A DNA stretch of 64,000 nt from an uncultured Acidobacteriota bacterium. Its GTDB lineage: Bacteria > Acidobacteriota > CAIWXX01. Of the stretch, positions 18,101 to 26,821 are shown piece by piece (positions within the stretch are counted from its first letter, which is position 1; each line of letters starts with the position of its first letter). Under the pieces are notes generated by a model, which was not told the origin of the DNA, ran no database searches, and saw only the letters and a program-made list of their open reading frames with translations. Made by a program: the position numbers and the translations under genes. The stretch is taken from the NCBI GenBank assembly GCA_903916735.1, contig CAIWXX010000008.1, positions 62,001 to 126,000 on the forward strand, in the 5' to 3' direction.

Positions 18101-18455
18101 AACGCGGATTGAGAGGCCCACGTGCAGGATAGAAAGTTAATTGTTTGGGAACACCGCCGGCTGTTGGGATGACATAAACCTGTTCATCTCCATCATACTG
18201 GCCGGTGAAAGCAACCCACCGGCCGTCCGGCGAAAATTTCGGGAACAATTCCTGTCCGGGGTGCGCTGTGAGCCGCGCGGCGGGACCGCCGGAAGATGGT
18301 GCGAGCCAAAGATCGCCTGCATAACAGAAGACAACTTTGTCGCCATGAATATCAGGGTACCGAAGGAGCTTTGTCTGAGCATTCGAAAAGGCAGCAACCA
18401 GCAAGAGTGCGGCTGCTGAAAGCGGAATAGTCATTCTTTTTACGTACTGTGGCAT
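15129..18455 (-). CDS. Secreted tricorn-like protease (S41 family)
   Basis: 1108 residues. Signal peptide MPQYVKRMTIPLSAAALLLV with cleavage near AFSNA-QT. The N-terminal half is two beta-propellers with WD40/TolB-like repeats (repeated FSPDG, WSPDG and DPDGKYLYF). A charged low-complexity insert rich in Lys/Ala/Glu follows near 590-630, then a tricorn core, a PDZ domain (near 850-930) and the S41 serine protease domain. In the last domain the nucleophile is the Ser of NEMSASDGD and the His lies in NVSHAYIEGGD. Tricorn proteases trim peptides; with a signal peptide this one works in the periplasm or outside. The start at 18455 is supported by GGGAGG just upstream; longer starts add residues that mask the signal peptide. 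Confidence 0.94.
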   Translation of the reverse strand: MPQYVKRMTIPLSAAALLLVAAFSNAQTKLLRYPDIHGDKVVFCYAGDLWLAPSSGGPAARLTAHPGQELFPKFSPDGRWVAFTGQYDGDEQVYVIPTAGGVPKQLTFYPARGPLNPRWGYDNQVYGWANDGKAVLFRGMDAGWDLGESRLYTISVDGGLPEPLPMRFSGAGAFSPDGTKVVFSPLARDFRTWKRYEGGWAQDLWIFDLKTYAAENITNNPRTDRDPMWIGDAVYFASDRDGTLNLYRYDIASKAVNELTHSTNFDARWPSCDRSNGQIVYELGGELHVYDVNANSDKPISIFVPNDGVAMRPSRVSAAKFIEEFDISPKGERAVFVARGDIFTAPIEKGPTRNLTDTSNAHDRSVAWSPDGTMITFISDKSGEEEIYLINQDGKTVAQQLTTGGKVRRSGLIWSPDGKRLAFTDKDGWLYALTVGDKSMVEVAKDRRGFMRGYSWSPDGNYLAFSSSTISGYRTISIWSAADKKIQCVTDVLFNSFSPTWDPDGKYLYFLSDREFVPQISNIEWNFAGNRTTDIIAMALRKDVKNPFPPESDEVTIEKPGEPKKDAESKVKAPVADKEKDKAKAAEKKTPFTIDFDGIAARTALVPVPADNYDGLKATKENLIFMCSGAFYYNHDGDVKSALQVFTFKDRKVTTLAEDVDGYVVSSDFSKVLVQQGSDYNLYDANAKGKDTKKTVATKDLMVNRIPAQEWEEIFNEVWRRYRDFFYVKNMHGYDWDAIGKQYRALLPYVAHRSDLNYVLGEMVAELNVSHAYIEGGDFEIPARPKVALPGARLELDKASGRYRIAKIYKGENEEDRYRSPLMEIGMNVKEGDYVLEIDGQELKAADSPYHLLLNKADRPVQLTVNDKPDLKGARQITYKPVTSEVELRYIDWVTHNREMVAQLTNGRVGYLHVPDMGEDGIREFIKWYYPQIRKEGLIVDVRANGGGNVSQMLIERLRRALLGTGFGRTNEDTETYPDATFFGHMVCMINEMSASDGDIFPYMFRQAGLGPIIGKRTWGGVVGISGHGSLIDGGQVFVPEDATASADGKWVIEGHGVDPDIVVENDPKSLIENKDLQLERAVAEVMKQIDAKPLKLPSRPADPVKTK

Positions 18456-18621
18456 AAACCCTCCCGTTGAGATTAGACGATAGAACCTACTGAAAAGTTC
18501 CAAGAAATGCATTTTCGATGAGATGTTCATACTGATTTGCAAGAGTGATCAGCAGATATCATCAGCGAACTGGATCGGTTCGGAATGATCGAGAGCGGAG
18601 TGCATTGGCGCTAAGAGTCAT

Positions 18622-18650
18622 TTGTGACCGATGGCGAGGTACCATATAAT
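18622..18650 (+). promoter_or_regulatory. Promoter of the ten-gene AAA/VWA/radical SAM operon
   Basis: TTGTGA (18622-18627) and a consensus TATAAT (18645-18650) are spaced by exactly 17 bases. Transcription would start near 18657, 24 bases before the ATG at 18681, leaving room for the GGAG ribosome-binding site. No other good promoter was noticed before 29751. Confidence 0.7.
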
Positions 18651-18680
18651 TCCGATCTCCCCTTCTCAAGTGGAGTTTAT

Positions 18681-20264
18681 ATGAAACCCCTGAAACTTTT
18701 TCAACAATTATCGCAGCCTCCCACTAATCCGCACACACAGCCGGCGCCTCAGAAGTTTGATGTCGCCGACTTGTATGAGGGTCCTGCGAGCGAAAGAGCC
18801 TTTGCGGATGATGGCGGCCTGCCGCTCGATGAGAAGCTCCGCCAAGCCTACTTCTGGATTGTCAATCATGCGATCATCAGTCCGCATTATGACATTGAAT
18901 ACCATGATGGTCCGAGTCAGAGTTACACATTCGGCGATACCAAGGCCAAGCTGAATCTGCCATCAGCACAGAGTTATTCCAGCTTTGTTCTGATGCCTCT
19001 CTTAAATTTTGCCGTGCGCCGGCGATGCCTTCTCATCGGCGGCCCTGGACGCGGCAAAACCTCCAGCGCTGTTCTCATGGGTGTTCTTGCCGGATATTCC
19101 ATTAAGGATGTGAGGCGTGCCATGCAGCATGGTCAGCCTCAAATGACTATTTCCGATCTCCTGGGCAATCCCCTCCCCGCTGATCTCATCAACGCGCAAA
19201 AAATGGAGGACATAACAATCTCGTGGAGGAAATGGCTCAGCATGCGCGTGCGGATTATCGACGAGTACAATCGGATTCCAACCCGTACACAATCGGCCCT
19301 TCTTACGGTCATGTCCGATAACTATGCGGAAATCCTCGATCACATCTATGAATGTCCGGAAGCAGCCTGGTATTTGACGGCGAACGATGATGCCGGCGGG
19401 GGAACCTATCATGTGATTGAAGCGCTACGCGACCGCATTGACATCGTCGTTGTTGCTCTGCATTTCAATACGCGCTTTCTGAACAACCTGTTGATACGGA
19501 TCGAAGAGGGAGTCCGCCCCGAAGAGGTTGTCCCGCCGCAGATTGTTTTCACCGAGGCGGAAAGCGAACGGATGTACAAAGAGGTTATGGGAATCGAGTT
19601 TCCGCCCGAACTGAGGCGTCGCCTTGAGTTCTTCGCCAGCCAATTCGAATTTTGTGAACCAGCCGCGGATCAGCTGGAATATAAGACCAAAGACACCGCC
19701 AAGCTGGCGAGCATCGATCTGCATGCCCTTTTCGCTCAAGAGACCGGCAAAGATCGACTCAAAGATATCGGCAGCCTGACAAGGAACGGGCTTTCAGTAC
19801 GCTCCTTGATGACCGTCATAACATTCGCAAAGGCTCTTGCCTACTTTCGCGGTAACGGCGAAGTAGGCATCGAAGACCTGCGTCAGATCATCCCGTTTGT
19901 CCTGCACGACAAACTGACGCCCGATCTGGAAGCACCTTGGTTCGAAGCTCCGGGCAACGCAGTATTTCGGATCGATCGTATCGGCTGGATCAGGCGACTC
20001 TTTGATCTGGCGTGTTCGGAATATGATCGACTGAATCTTGACAAGGACGACCCTGTCGGAGAACTCGACAAGCAATTCAACAGCGGGCTGGAAGGCGTCA
20101 GCGCGTCGGAGGTGCGGACGAGACTCGCAAAGATCGAGCGGCTGTTGACCGAGTGGAGCAAAGGGCGGAAACTATATGGACACATCTTTGACGACCTGCT
20201 CAAACTCAAATACCTGCACCAACGATACACCAATTACTTGATGTGGCTCGAATGGAAAGCTTGA
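18681..20264 (+). CDS. MoxR-like AAA ATPase of the AAA/VWA/radical SAM operon
   Basis: 527 residues. Walker A GGPGRGKT at 120-127, Walker B RIIDEYNRIP near 191-200 and sensor 1 WYLTANDD identify a MoxR-type AAA+ ATPase. The first 110 residues are an extra N-terminal domain and the last 150 form a helical region not typical of short MoxR proteins (about 330 residues). MoxR ATPases usually act as chaperones working with a VWA protein that binds the client; such a protein is encoded two genes downstream. The start at 18681 is chosen for GGAG 5 bases upstream and because the promoter places the transcript start after the earlier in-frame ATG at 18624. It overlaps the next gene by 13 bases. Confidence 0.88.
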   Translation: MKPLKLFQQLSQPPTNPHTQPAPQKFDVADLYEGPASERAFADDGGLPLDEKLRQAYFWIVNHAIISPHYDIEYHDGPSQSYTFGDTKAKLNLPSAQSYSSFVLMPLLNFAVRRRCLLIGGPGRGKTSSAVLMGVLAGYSIKDVRRAMQHGQPQMTISDLLGNPLPADLINAQKMEDITISWRKWLSMRVRIIDEYNRIPTRTQSALLTVMSDNYAEILDHIYECPEAAWYLTANDDAGGGTYHVIEALRDRIDIVVVALHFNTRFLNNLLIRIEEGVRPEEVVPPQIVFTEAESERMYKEVMGIEFPPELRRRLEFFASQFEFCEPAADQLEYKTKDTAKLASIDLHALFAQETGKDRLKDIGSLTRNGLSVRSLMTVITFAKALAYFRGNGEVGIEDLRQIIPFVLHDKLTPDLEAPWFEAPGNAVFRIDRIGWIRRLFDLACSEYDRLNLDKDDPVGELDKQFNSGLEGVSASEVRTRLAKIERLLTEWSKGRKLYGHIFDDLLKLKYLHQRYTNYLMWLEWKA

Positions 20265-21289
20265 TATCCGGCGCCTTCGCCAAGATACTCGAAGCCAATC
20301 GTCATTCATTCAATGTCCGATTTGCCGAGACACGTCATCAACACCCATCAGTCGATCCGGCAGCCTTCCGTGAACTTCTCTGCTCCACCATCGCTCCCAT
20401 CGTGGACGCAGTGAACAGTGTCTCTCCAGAGAGAGCTGAAGAGGTCGCTCAGATTCTCTATGACATGTCTCTCGACCTGCTGAGCCGGAATCTGCTTGGA
20501 CAAAAATCCCGCCAACCTGCCATCGCCGAAGGCTGGCGTAAACTGTACCCTCAAATCCCCCGATTCATCGCCGCTTCGCCGCAACGCACATTCACCTCGA
20601 TCACAAATGCGCTCTATCATCTTTCCGTGACCCCCGGCGCACGACCTCATGAATGGACGGACAACATGTCTCTTCTTTCTGCTGTATGCGTGGATGTAGA
20701 TTCATGGCTGCAAGCCGGGCAGATCGCAGCATGGCGAGCAGGGCTGGCGCACTATCGCAGGGGCGCACTCAATCTCTGTCGGAAGTTGGATCCCCCAGTC
20801 GCATATGTGGCACTTGGCATACCGGACAGTGCGGCTGGATCAGCCATTGATGAGGTCGTCACACGATTGGCTGCTGATCCATGGCTCTTGCCGGGACTCG
20901 CAGCGAGAAAGCCCGGCCGGAAAAATCTGACTATTGTCGCTCGTGCCGGCACTTTTCGAGGGTTAGGAGGACTGTTCGTGTCGACGCCAACCGTCACTGC
21001 CACCGGCGAGGATTTCCTTATCATAGAAGGGGACTCCAAATGGCTGCTCACCGCTGACATATTTGGAGCAACATGGCATCACGGCCAAGGCACGACTGAA
21101 TCCAAGACTCAAAGCCCGTTCAGCATTGATCAGACAGGCATTGTCAAATTTGAAAAATATCAACAAACCTTCCCGGAACTGACCGGCTTGAACAGCTTCG
21201 CGACCAACACGACAACACTCGCCGTCACCACACCTCTGTCTTTTTCTGTGTACATGGTTGCGCTTGTGGAGGAGGGAGGATCGACTTGA
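20252..21289 (+). CDS. Unknown protein linked to the MoxR-like ATPase
   Basis: 345 residues, no family recognised. The first 200 residues look alpha-helical (for example ERAEEVAQILYDMSLDLLSRNLLG). The C-terminal 130 look beta-rich (LTIVARAG, LFVSTPTVTATGEDFLIIEG). There is no signal peptide or membrane segment, so it is probably cytoplasmic. The ATG at 20252 overlaps the ATPase gene by 13 bases (a GTG at 20243 is possible), implying coupled translation and a physical partnership. In MoxR-VWA loci the third gene often encodes an adaptor; that is only an analogy here. A 105-base gap follows before the protease-VWA gene. Confidence 0.75.
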   Translation: MESLISGAFAKILEANRHSFNVRFAETRHQHPSVDPAAFRELLCSTIAPIVDAVNSVSPERAEEVAQILYDMSLDLLSRNLLGQKSRQPAIAEGWRKLYPQIPRFIAASPQRTFTSITNALYHLSVTPGARPHEWTDNMSLLSAVCVDVDSWLQAGQIAAWRAGLAHYRRGALNLCRKLDPPVAYVALGIPDSAAGSAIDEVVTRLAADPWLLPGLAARKPGRKNLTIVARAGTFRGLGGLFVSTPTVTATGEDFLIIEGDSKWLLTADIFGATWHHGQGTTESKTQSPFSIDQTGIVKFEKYQQTFPELTGLNSFATNTTTLAVTTPLSFSVYMVALVEEGGST

Positions 21290-21394
21290 ATGCGCGGTTG
21301 TATAGGTGTGAGGAGGTTCACGTCCGAACTGACAAGTCACGCATTTGACAGATGAGCCGTAGAAATCTGGGAGAACTGACAACTGGAAACTCTC

Positions 21395-23155
21395 ATGATG
21401 GAAAATCTACAAGATCTTCGCCAGATCTGGATGAAGAAATGGCCGGAAGCACTGGCACTCTGGAGTAAATTCACGCGTTTGCGGCCTCCGCTCTGGTGTC
21501 ATACACAGGATGATGCTGAGAAAGAGGGACTCGCCGGCAGTTTCGCGATGATTCGTCTGCAAGATCACGCGATCGTCATCAGCCTGCCTCTCATTCGCAA
21601 ATTTCATATTGAGCATTTTTCACTCGAGATCTTAGCACATGAGATCGGCCATCACGTTTTTTGCCCGGCGGATTTGACCGATAACGCTCGAGTGATTGCG
21701 CGTATGCGCTGGGCGTTGCCGACCAAGGAATATCTGGCAGGATTCATCTCCAACATTTATTCTGATCTGCTCATCAACGATCATCTCCAGCGCAGTGCCG
21801 GCCTGAAAATGGCCGATATTTATCGAATACTCGCTGGGGATTCCGCTGATCGCATGTGGACCTTCTACATGCGCATCTGCGAAATTCTCTGGAGCATTGA
21901 AAAAGAAAAACTTGCGAAGGGCGGGATCAAGGCTCAGATGGAAGGAGATGCACAATTAGGCGCACGACTGATCCGCTCATATGCCCGGGAGTGGATGGAA
22001 GGCGCCGGGCGTTTCGCGGCACTCTGCCTGCCCTACCTGCTCGATGACAATGCCCACGGAATTCAGAAAATCTTGCATGCATGGCGTGACACGGAACAAG
22101 CTGGATCCGGCGCCGTGCCAGACGGCTTAACCGAGATAGAAGAAGGTGAGCGCGAGGGGGCTGTTCACCCATCGCAGGATCCGGACCTGGCTGAACTCGA
22201 TGATCCCGAAGAGCAAGGAGATGTCGTCGAAAAATCTATGCCCCGACAAAAAAAATCACCCGGTGGCGCCCGCGGACAGCATCGCGAGCCGTTTCAATAT
22301 GGAGAAATCTTAAGGAGTCTCGGTCTGAATCTCAACGATCATGAAATTGCGGTTCGCTACTATAAAGAGCGAGCCGCGCCATTGCTCGTGCCTTTTCCGA
22401 GCCGCACTGTATTTGAATCCACCGAGCCGCTCCCTGAAGGTCTCGAACCGTGGGACATCGGATCACCTCTTGAGAGTGTCGATTGGATGGAAAGCGTTCT
22501 GTTGAGCCCGCGCGTCATCCCCGGAATGACCACGGTGCAACGGGTGTGGGGAACTATGGATGGCACTCAGCCTGAAAAGCTTCCACTCGACCTTGATCTC
22601 TACGTTGACTGCTCGGGATCGATGCCGAATCCGCAAGTGACCATTTCGTACCTTGCCCTCGCGGGCGCGATCATTGCCCTGTCGGCACTGCGAGCCGGCG
22701 CTCGAGTGCAGGCGACGCTCTGGAGCGGCGCACATCAGTTCGACACCACCGGCGGCTTTATCCGCGACGCGCACAAAGTTCTGGAAATCCTGACGGGTTA
22801 TTTGGGTGATGGGACGGCTTTTCCGATTCATATGCTCCGCGATACCTATTCGAATCGAAAACAACACGATCGCCCGGCGCACATCCTCATCATCTCAGAT
22901 AGTGGAGTAATAACAATGTTCGATCGGGATGAGCTCAATAATAGCGGCTGGGATATTGCCCGGATTGCATTGAGCAAAGCGCGGGGAGGCGGAACGATGG
23001 TTTTGAATCTGCCGACAACATGGGGGGGAAATAAGGAACTTGCCCGGGCACATAAGGAAGGCTGGCAGATCAGTGTCGTTCGAACATGGGAAGAGCTTGA
23101 AGAATTCGCCCGACAATTCAGTCAACTGAAATATTCCGAGCAGGAACCGGCATGA
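21395..23155 (+). CDS. Fused zinc metallopeptidase-like and VWA-domain protein
   Basis: 586 residues. The N-terminal domain carries a zinc-peptidase active site, AHEIGHH, with H82, E83 and H86. The middle (about 240-300) is an acidic, disordered linker (EIEEGEREG, DDPEEQGD). The C-terminal VWA domain has the metal-ion-dependent adhesion motif DCSGS with D405, S407 and S409. This organisation resembles the DUF2201 group of putative metal-dependent peptidases, whose VWA domains are found with MoxR ATPases. A plausible role is that the ATPase remodels a client presented by the VWA domain, with or without cleavage by the peptidase domain. The next gene starts inside its stop codon (ATGA). Confidence 0.85.
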   Translation: MMENLQDLRQIWMKKWPEALALWSKFTRLRPPLWCHTQDDAEKEGLAGSFAMIRLQDHAIVISLPLIRKFHIEHFSLEILAHEIGHHVFCPADLTDNARVIARMRWALPTKEYLAGFISNIYSDLLINDHLQRSAGLKMADIYRILAGDSADRMWTFYMRICEILWSIEKEKLAKGGIKAQMEGDAQLGARLIRSYAREWMEGAGRFAALCLPYLLDDNAHGIQKILHAWRDTEQAGSGAVPDGLTEIEEGEREGAVHPSQDPDLAELDDPEEQGDVVEKSMPRQKKSPGGARGQHREPFQYGEILRSLGLNLNDHEIAVRYYKERAAPLLVPFPSRTVFESTEPLPEGLEPWDIGSPLESVDWMESVLLSPRVIPGMTTVQRVWGTMDGTQPEKLPLDLDLYVDCSGSMPNPQVTISYLALAGAIIALSALRAGARVQATLWSGAHQFDTTGGFIRDAHKVLEILTGYLGDGTAFPIHMLRDTYSNRKQHDRPAHILIISDSGVITMFDRDELNNSGWDIARIALSKARGGGTMVLNLPTTWGGNKELARAHKEGWQISVVRTWEELEEFARQFSQLKYSEQEPA

Positions 23156-23739
23156 AGATGGAAGGCCCTCAGTTGGAAATTCTGACAAGGCGAGTGGCCG
23201 AATGCCCTGTCGATTTCCTGGCCGAGCCGCGCATCGGAGCAGCCGGATCCATTCCTGTTGCCGCAATCGTATCGGATCTCATCCGCGATCTTGGAGGCGA
23301 TCCACTCACACTCCGGCAGTCGACGGGCTTTTCCAAAGGAGACGCGAAAATAGGTCGCAATCATCTGCGTTTGGTGCTCATCACTTGCTGGCTCTTTCAT
23401 GATCCTTGGTTCCTCAATCGAAAGGAGTGTGCCAATTTACTTTATCTTTTTCTGACCGGTCCATTAACAGACCTCTCGGCAACGACAGCCGCGGAAAAAT
23501 TCGTCTCGGAACCGGATCGCCGCGAGGAGCTCGTCCGTTTCTGCCTCAAGGAGCTCGACCTGAGGCCTGCGGGGGAAACCATCGCTCAGGCACAGGATCG
23601 ACTGGCGACACTGAGCACAGCTGAGCGACGAAGGGTCATTCGCGCTGCTCGTGAGGCGGAGGAACGCGCAAGGGCGATCCGTGAAGCAATGGTACGTCGT
23701 GCTGCCGATGAAGCCGCCGCCAAGGCATCAAGAGAGTGA
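23152..23739 (+). CDS. Unknown 195-residue protein, first copy of the duplicated cassette
   Basis: The N-terminus is strongly shared with the protein at 26229-26819: EGPQLEILTRR, AECPVDFL, PRIG and IPVAAIVSDLIRDL. A second shared block is PDRREELVRFCLKEL with LRPAGE and AQAQDRL. The last 45 residues are a charged, alanine-rich helix likely to form a coiled coil (AAREAEERARAIREAM). There is no signal peptide, membrane helix or catalytic motif that I recognise. Its ATG overlaps the stop of the protease-VWA gene by four bases. By eye the two copies are somewhat over half identical. It may be an adaptor or carrier for the ligase encoded after it. Confidence 0.8.
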   Translation: MKMEGPQLEILTRRVAECPVDFLAEPRIGAAGSIPVAAIVSDLIRDLGGDPLTLRQSTGFSKGDAKIGRNHLRLVLITCWLFHDPWFLNRKECANLLYLFLTGPLTDLSATTAAEKFVSEPDRREELVRFCLKELDLRPAGETIAQAQDRLATLSTAERRRVIRAAREAEERARAIREAMVRRAADEAAAKASRE

Positions 23740-23838
23740 GATGAAAAAATGATCCTTCGCGGCAAACAGCTCTCGATTGTGGACAGCAGCACGGAATGCG
23801 CTATAAGTTGATGTGAAATCCGGAACGAGGAGCCGAGT

Positions 23839-25185
23839 GTGGTTGAAACATTAAGCGAAACCGAGCGATTTCCTCTTCTCACTGAAGAAGGCCGGCGCCT
23901 TCTCCGCCGGCTTCATGAGAATGAATTCGCTCCTCGTTATAACCACCACTGCGGCGATCGGCTAACGATTGAGGGATTACGGCGTGTCAGAGATTTTGAA
24001 ATCGAACTGAAAAGCTCAGCTCAAGATCGGCACCCCGGCGATATTCCATCGTGGCTGTTGGACTTCACAAAAACATGCTGCCGGGATGTGCCACATTACC
24101 GAGGATATAAAGCAAATCCTGCCGATTTTTTTTCGATTCCAACCTGTGACCGAAGTGATCTCAGCCGCGAACCATGGTCTTTCGTGCCCGATACACAGGA
24201 CCTCGATGACCTGATCGTCTATTGCACTTCGGGAACCACCGGGCATCCCTTGGATGTTCTTTCGCATCCGGTTGTCTCTTCCATGTATCTGCCGTTGCTT
24301 CGCACTGCAGCTGCAACTTATGGCGTGGCCTTGGAAGGGCGACAAGGGCATGTTGCAATCGTTCTTATCTGCTTCCAAAAAAGCACTCTCACATATGCTG
24401 CGATTTCTGCCTATCTCGATCAAGCCGGTCTCGTGAAGATCAATCTGAACCCTGCCGACTGGCGCCATCCTGCGGATCGGGCGCGCTTTCTTGATGCCTG
24501 CCGGCCGGAGATATATACCGGCGATCCGATATCATTTATGGAACTGGCTTCCCTGGCAATGCAATCCCGACCGAAAGCCCTTCTCTCGACCGCCATGACA
24601 TTGCCGCCAAGACTTCAAAAGTTTCTGGAACACCATTTTCAATGCCCCGTCATCGACATATACTCAATGAACGAAGCCGGGCCTGTTGCTGTCAGAGACG
24701 GCACCGGCCATGTGCCGCTCCAACGGCGCCTTTACATTGAAATTCTCGATAAAGATGGCTTGTCATGCCCTCCGGGTGAACGTGGCGAAATAACTCTCAG
24801 CGGTGGTTTCAATCCGTACCTGCCGCTATTGCGATATCGTACCGGGGATTGGGCTCGCCTTGAGTATCGAGGAACACTTCCGGTGCTCAAGGATCTCGAA
24901 GGGCGTGCTCCTGTCCTTTTTCGTGATGCTCGCGGGAATGTGGTAAACAGCATCGACATTTCCTCCGCATTAAAACCTCTCGCATTGGTTCGATTTGAGC
25001 TTCACCAGAATGCGGACGGATCTCTCCGCCTGAGAATGCAGAAAGGCGAAACAACTCCTGATCAGGTGCGCCATGCCATCCTTTCGCTGTTCGGAGATGA
25101 CCAAAAGGTCGACGTGGAAGGAATGGAATCTCCATGCGACTCTCCATTCAAAGTGATTCAATACTCCAGTGATTATGCCTTCTGA
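23839..25185 (+). CDS. PaaK-like adenylate-forming enzyme, first copy
   Basis: 448 residues, the length of phenylacetate-CoA ligase and CapK/F390-synthetase-type enzymes. AMP-binding motifs are complete: CTSGTTGHP near 129-137 (phosphate loop), YSMNEAG at 275-281, and YRTGDWA at 333-339. A lysine in SPFKVIQY near 438 matches the position of the C-terminal catalytic lysine. It should activate a carboxylate with ATP. Whether CoA, a protein thiol or an amine accepts the acyl group cannot be told. The GTG start has GAGGAG 6 bases upstream. The radical SAM gene begins inside its 3' end. The paralogue at 26822-28162 is similar over the full length. Confidence 0.85.
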   Translation: MVETLSETERFPLLTEEGRRLLRRLHENEFAPRYNHHCGDRLTIEGLRRVRDFEIELKSSAQDRHPGDIPSWLLDFTKTCCRDVPHYRGYKANPADFFSIPTCDRSDLSREPWSFVPDTQDLDDLIVYCTSGTTGHPLDVLSHPVVSSMYLPLLRTAAATYGVALEGRQGHVAIVLICFQKSTLTYAAISAYLDQAGLVKINLNPADWRHPADRARFLDACRPEIYTGDPISFMELASLAMQSRPKALLSTAMTLPPRLQKFLEHHFQCPVIDIYSMNEAGPVAVRDGTGHVPLQRRLYIEILDKDGLSCPPGERGEITLSGGFNPYLPLLRYRTGDWARLEYRGTLPVLKDLEGRAPVLFRDARGNVVNSIDISSALKPLALVRFELHQNADGSLRLRMQKGETTPDQVRHAILSLFGDDQKVDVEGMESPCDSPFKVIQYSSDYAF

Positions 25186-26221
25186 CAGATTCCGGGGAAA
25201 GAAACTGGTTATCGCTTGGCGCGTGACCGAAGCGTGCAATCTCAGTTGTCATTTCTGCGGCTATAGCTCGATAATGGAGCGGACACGCACGTATGCGTCC
25301 TCGGATTTGGCTCTTGAGTTCGGCCAGCTGCTGAGAGAATACCGCCGGCGACAAGGCCGCGATGTGCTCGTCAGCTGGATCGGCGGCGAGCCTTTTCTCT
25401 GGCCACCGCTCATGGACGTCTCCCATCATTTCAAACACCAATTCAAGCTTCATGTCTCGGTATCAACCAACGGTATAATGCCGACGTCGCAAGGACATCG
25501 CGAACGCGTCATTGAGGACTTCGATGAAATGACCTTCAGCATTGACGGCCGTGCCGAATTTCATGACGCTGTACGAAACGGTTCCGGCATCTATGAAAAG
25601 GTCCGATCCACGATCATCCGCCTCAGCGAACTCAAATCGAAGAGAGGCATCGGGCCGCTCATCAGAGTCAACACAATTCTCATGCATGACAATGTTCATC
25701 ATTTTGAACGATTGTGCCGAACAGTCGCGAAGTGGGGCGTTGAGGAACTAACCTTTAACACACTTGGCGGGCAGGACAGGCCCGAGTTTTTCCCGGCCAA
25801 CACATTGACATACGAAGACGCTGTCAGTTTTCAGCAGGAACTTCCTCGAATCAGCAAACAGATGGCCTCACTGGGGCTCAGAATTCATGGAAGTCGAAAA
25901 TACCTCGACAAAATTACGGCCTCAGCGATGGGGATGAAGACACCGATTCACAATTGCGCTCCATGCCGGAATTTTTTATTTATTGATGTCAACGGCTTTT
26001 TAGGTCCCTGCAGTGGTCTTGCCAATTCCGGCAGCGGCATCTCGGTCAGGGAGATCAAATTCCCGGAAGATCTCCAGGCGCTCAGCCCGAAGTTCAATTA
26101 TGATCGCAGCAAGAAAATGCCAGTCGCTTGCGGCGATTGCCCCAGTACCGAATTTTTCGGAAAATTTGCTGATCCGATCGAGAATCCGGAGGCAATGCTC
26201 CAATGCGTCTCAATTCAATAA
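25175..26221 (+). CDS. Radical SAM enzyme with SPASM-like C-terminus
   Basis: 348 residues. The 4Fe-4S/SAM motif CNLSCHFC places cysteines at 21, 25 and 28; GGEPFL near 66 is the usual second motif. The C-terminal part has further cysteines (CAPCRNFLF, LGPCSGL, then CGDC and a last Cys near 343), as in SPASM/twitch domains that hold auxiliary clusters. SPASM enzymes mostly modify peptides or proteins; the substrate here is unknown. It starts within the 3' end of the first PaaK-like gene (11-base overlap) and is followed after 7 bases by the second cassette. That position suggests it works with both copies. Confidence 0.88.
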   Translation: MPSDRFRGKKLVIAWRVTEACNLSCHFCGYSSIMERTRTYASSDLALEFGQLLREYRRRQGRDVLVSWIGGEPFLWPPLMDVSHHFKHQFKLHVSVSTNGIMPTSQGHRERVIEDFDEMTFSIDGRAEFHDAVRNGSGIYEKVRSTIIRLSELKSKRGIGPLIRVNTILMHDNVHHFERLCRTVAKWGVEELTFNTLGGQDRPEFFPANTLTYEDAVSFQQELPRISKQMASLGLRIHGSRKYLDKITASAMGMKTPIHNCAPCRNFLFIDVNGFLGPCSGLANSGSGISVREIKFPEDLQALSPKFNYDRSKKMPVACGDCPSTEFFGKFADPIENPEAMLQCVSIQ

Positions 26222-26228
26222 GGCTCCC

Positions 26229-26819
26229 ATGAAAGCCGAAGGTCCGCAGTTGGAAATGCTCACCCGGCGCCTGGCAGAATGCCCAACGGATTTCTTGTTG
26301 GATCCACGCATAGGCTCATCCGGGTTGATCCCGGTCGCAGCCGTTGTCTCTGATCTGATCCGTGACCTCAGCGGGAAGACTCCGACAGCGCAAGAGATGG
26401 CGACTTTTCAAAAGAGCGGGGATCGCAAGCTGTACAATTATTTAAGCACCGTCCTTGTTGTTTGCTGGCTTCTCAACGATCCGTGGTTTCGGAGCCGAAG
26501 CCAATTTGCACCAGCAGCGCTCAGATTTCTATCAAATGAACTCATTGAGATAGCGTCAACGACTCCCGTGAGGAAATTCACAAGTGATCCGGATCGTCGC
26601 GAGGAGCTGGTTCGCCGGTGCCTTAAGGAGATTGGCCTGCGCCCTTCGGGCGAGAGCATCGTACAAGCTCAGGACCGCCTGACCACACTCAACACGATTG
26701 AGCGGCAACAGGTCATTCGAGCAGCTCGTGAGGCCGAAGCGCGCGCTCAGAAAATACGTCAAGAAATGGCGGCAAAAAGAGCGGCGGCGGAATCCGATGC
26801 GAAGGCCATGAGAGAATAA
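26229..26819 (+). CDS. Unknown 196-residue protein, second copy of the duplicated cassette
   Basis: Paralogue of the protein at 23152-23739. It keeps the N-terminal block EGPQLEMLTRRLAECPTDFL, the segment DPWF, the block DPDRREELVRRCLKE with LRPSGES, and the charged alanine-rich C-terminal helix. The middle (about 50-110) has diverged most. The gene lies 7 bases after the radical SAM gene and 2 bases before the second PaaK-like gene. Retention of both copies suggests each serves its own ligase. Function unknown. Confidence 0.8.
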   Translation: MKAEGPQLEMLTRRLAECPTDFLLDPRIGSSGLIPVAAVVSDLIRDLSGKTPTAQEMATFQKSGDRKLYNYLSTVLVVCWLLNDPWFRSRSQFAPAALRFLSNELIEIASTTPVRKFTSDPDRREELVRRCLKEIGLRPSGESIVQAQDRLTTLNTIERQQVIRAAREAEARAQKIRQEMAAKRAAAESDAKAMRE

Positions 26820-26821
26820 CA

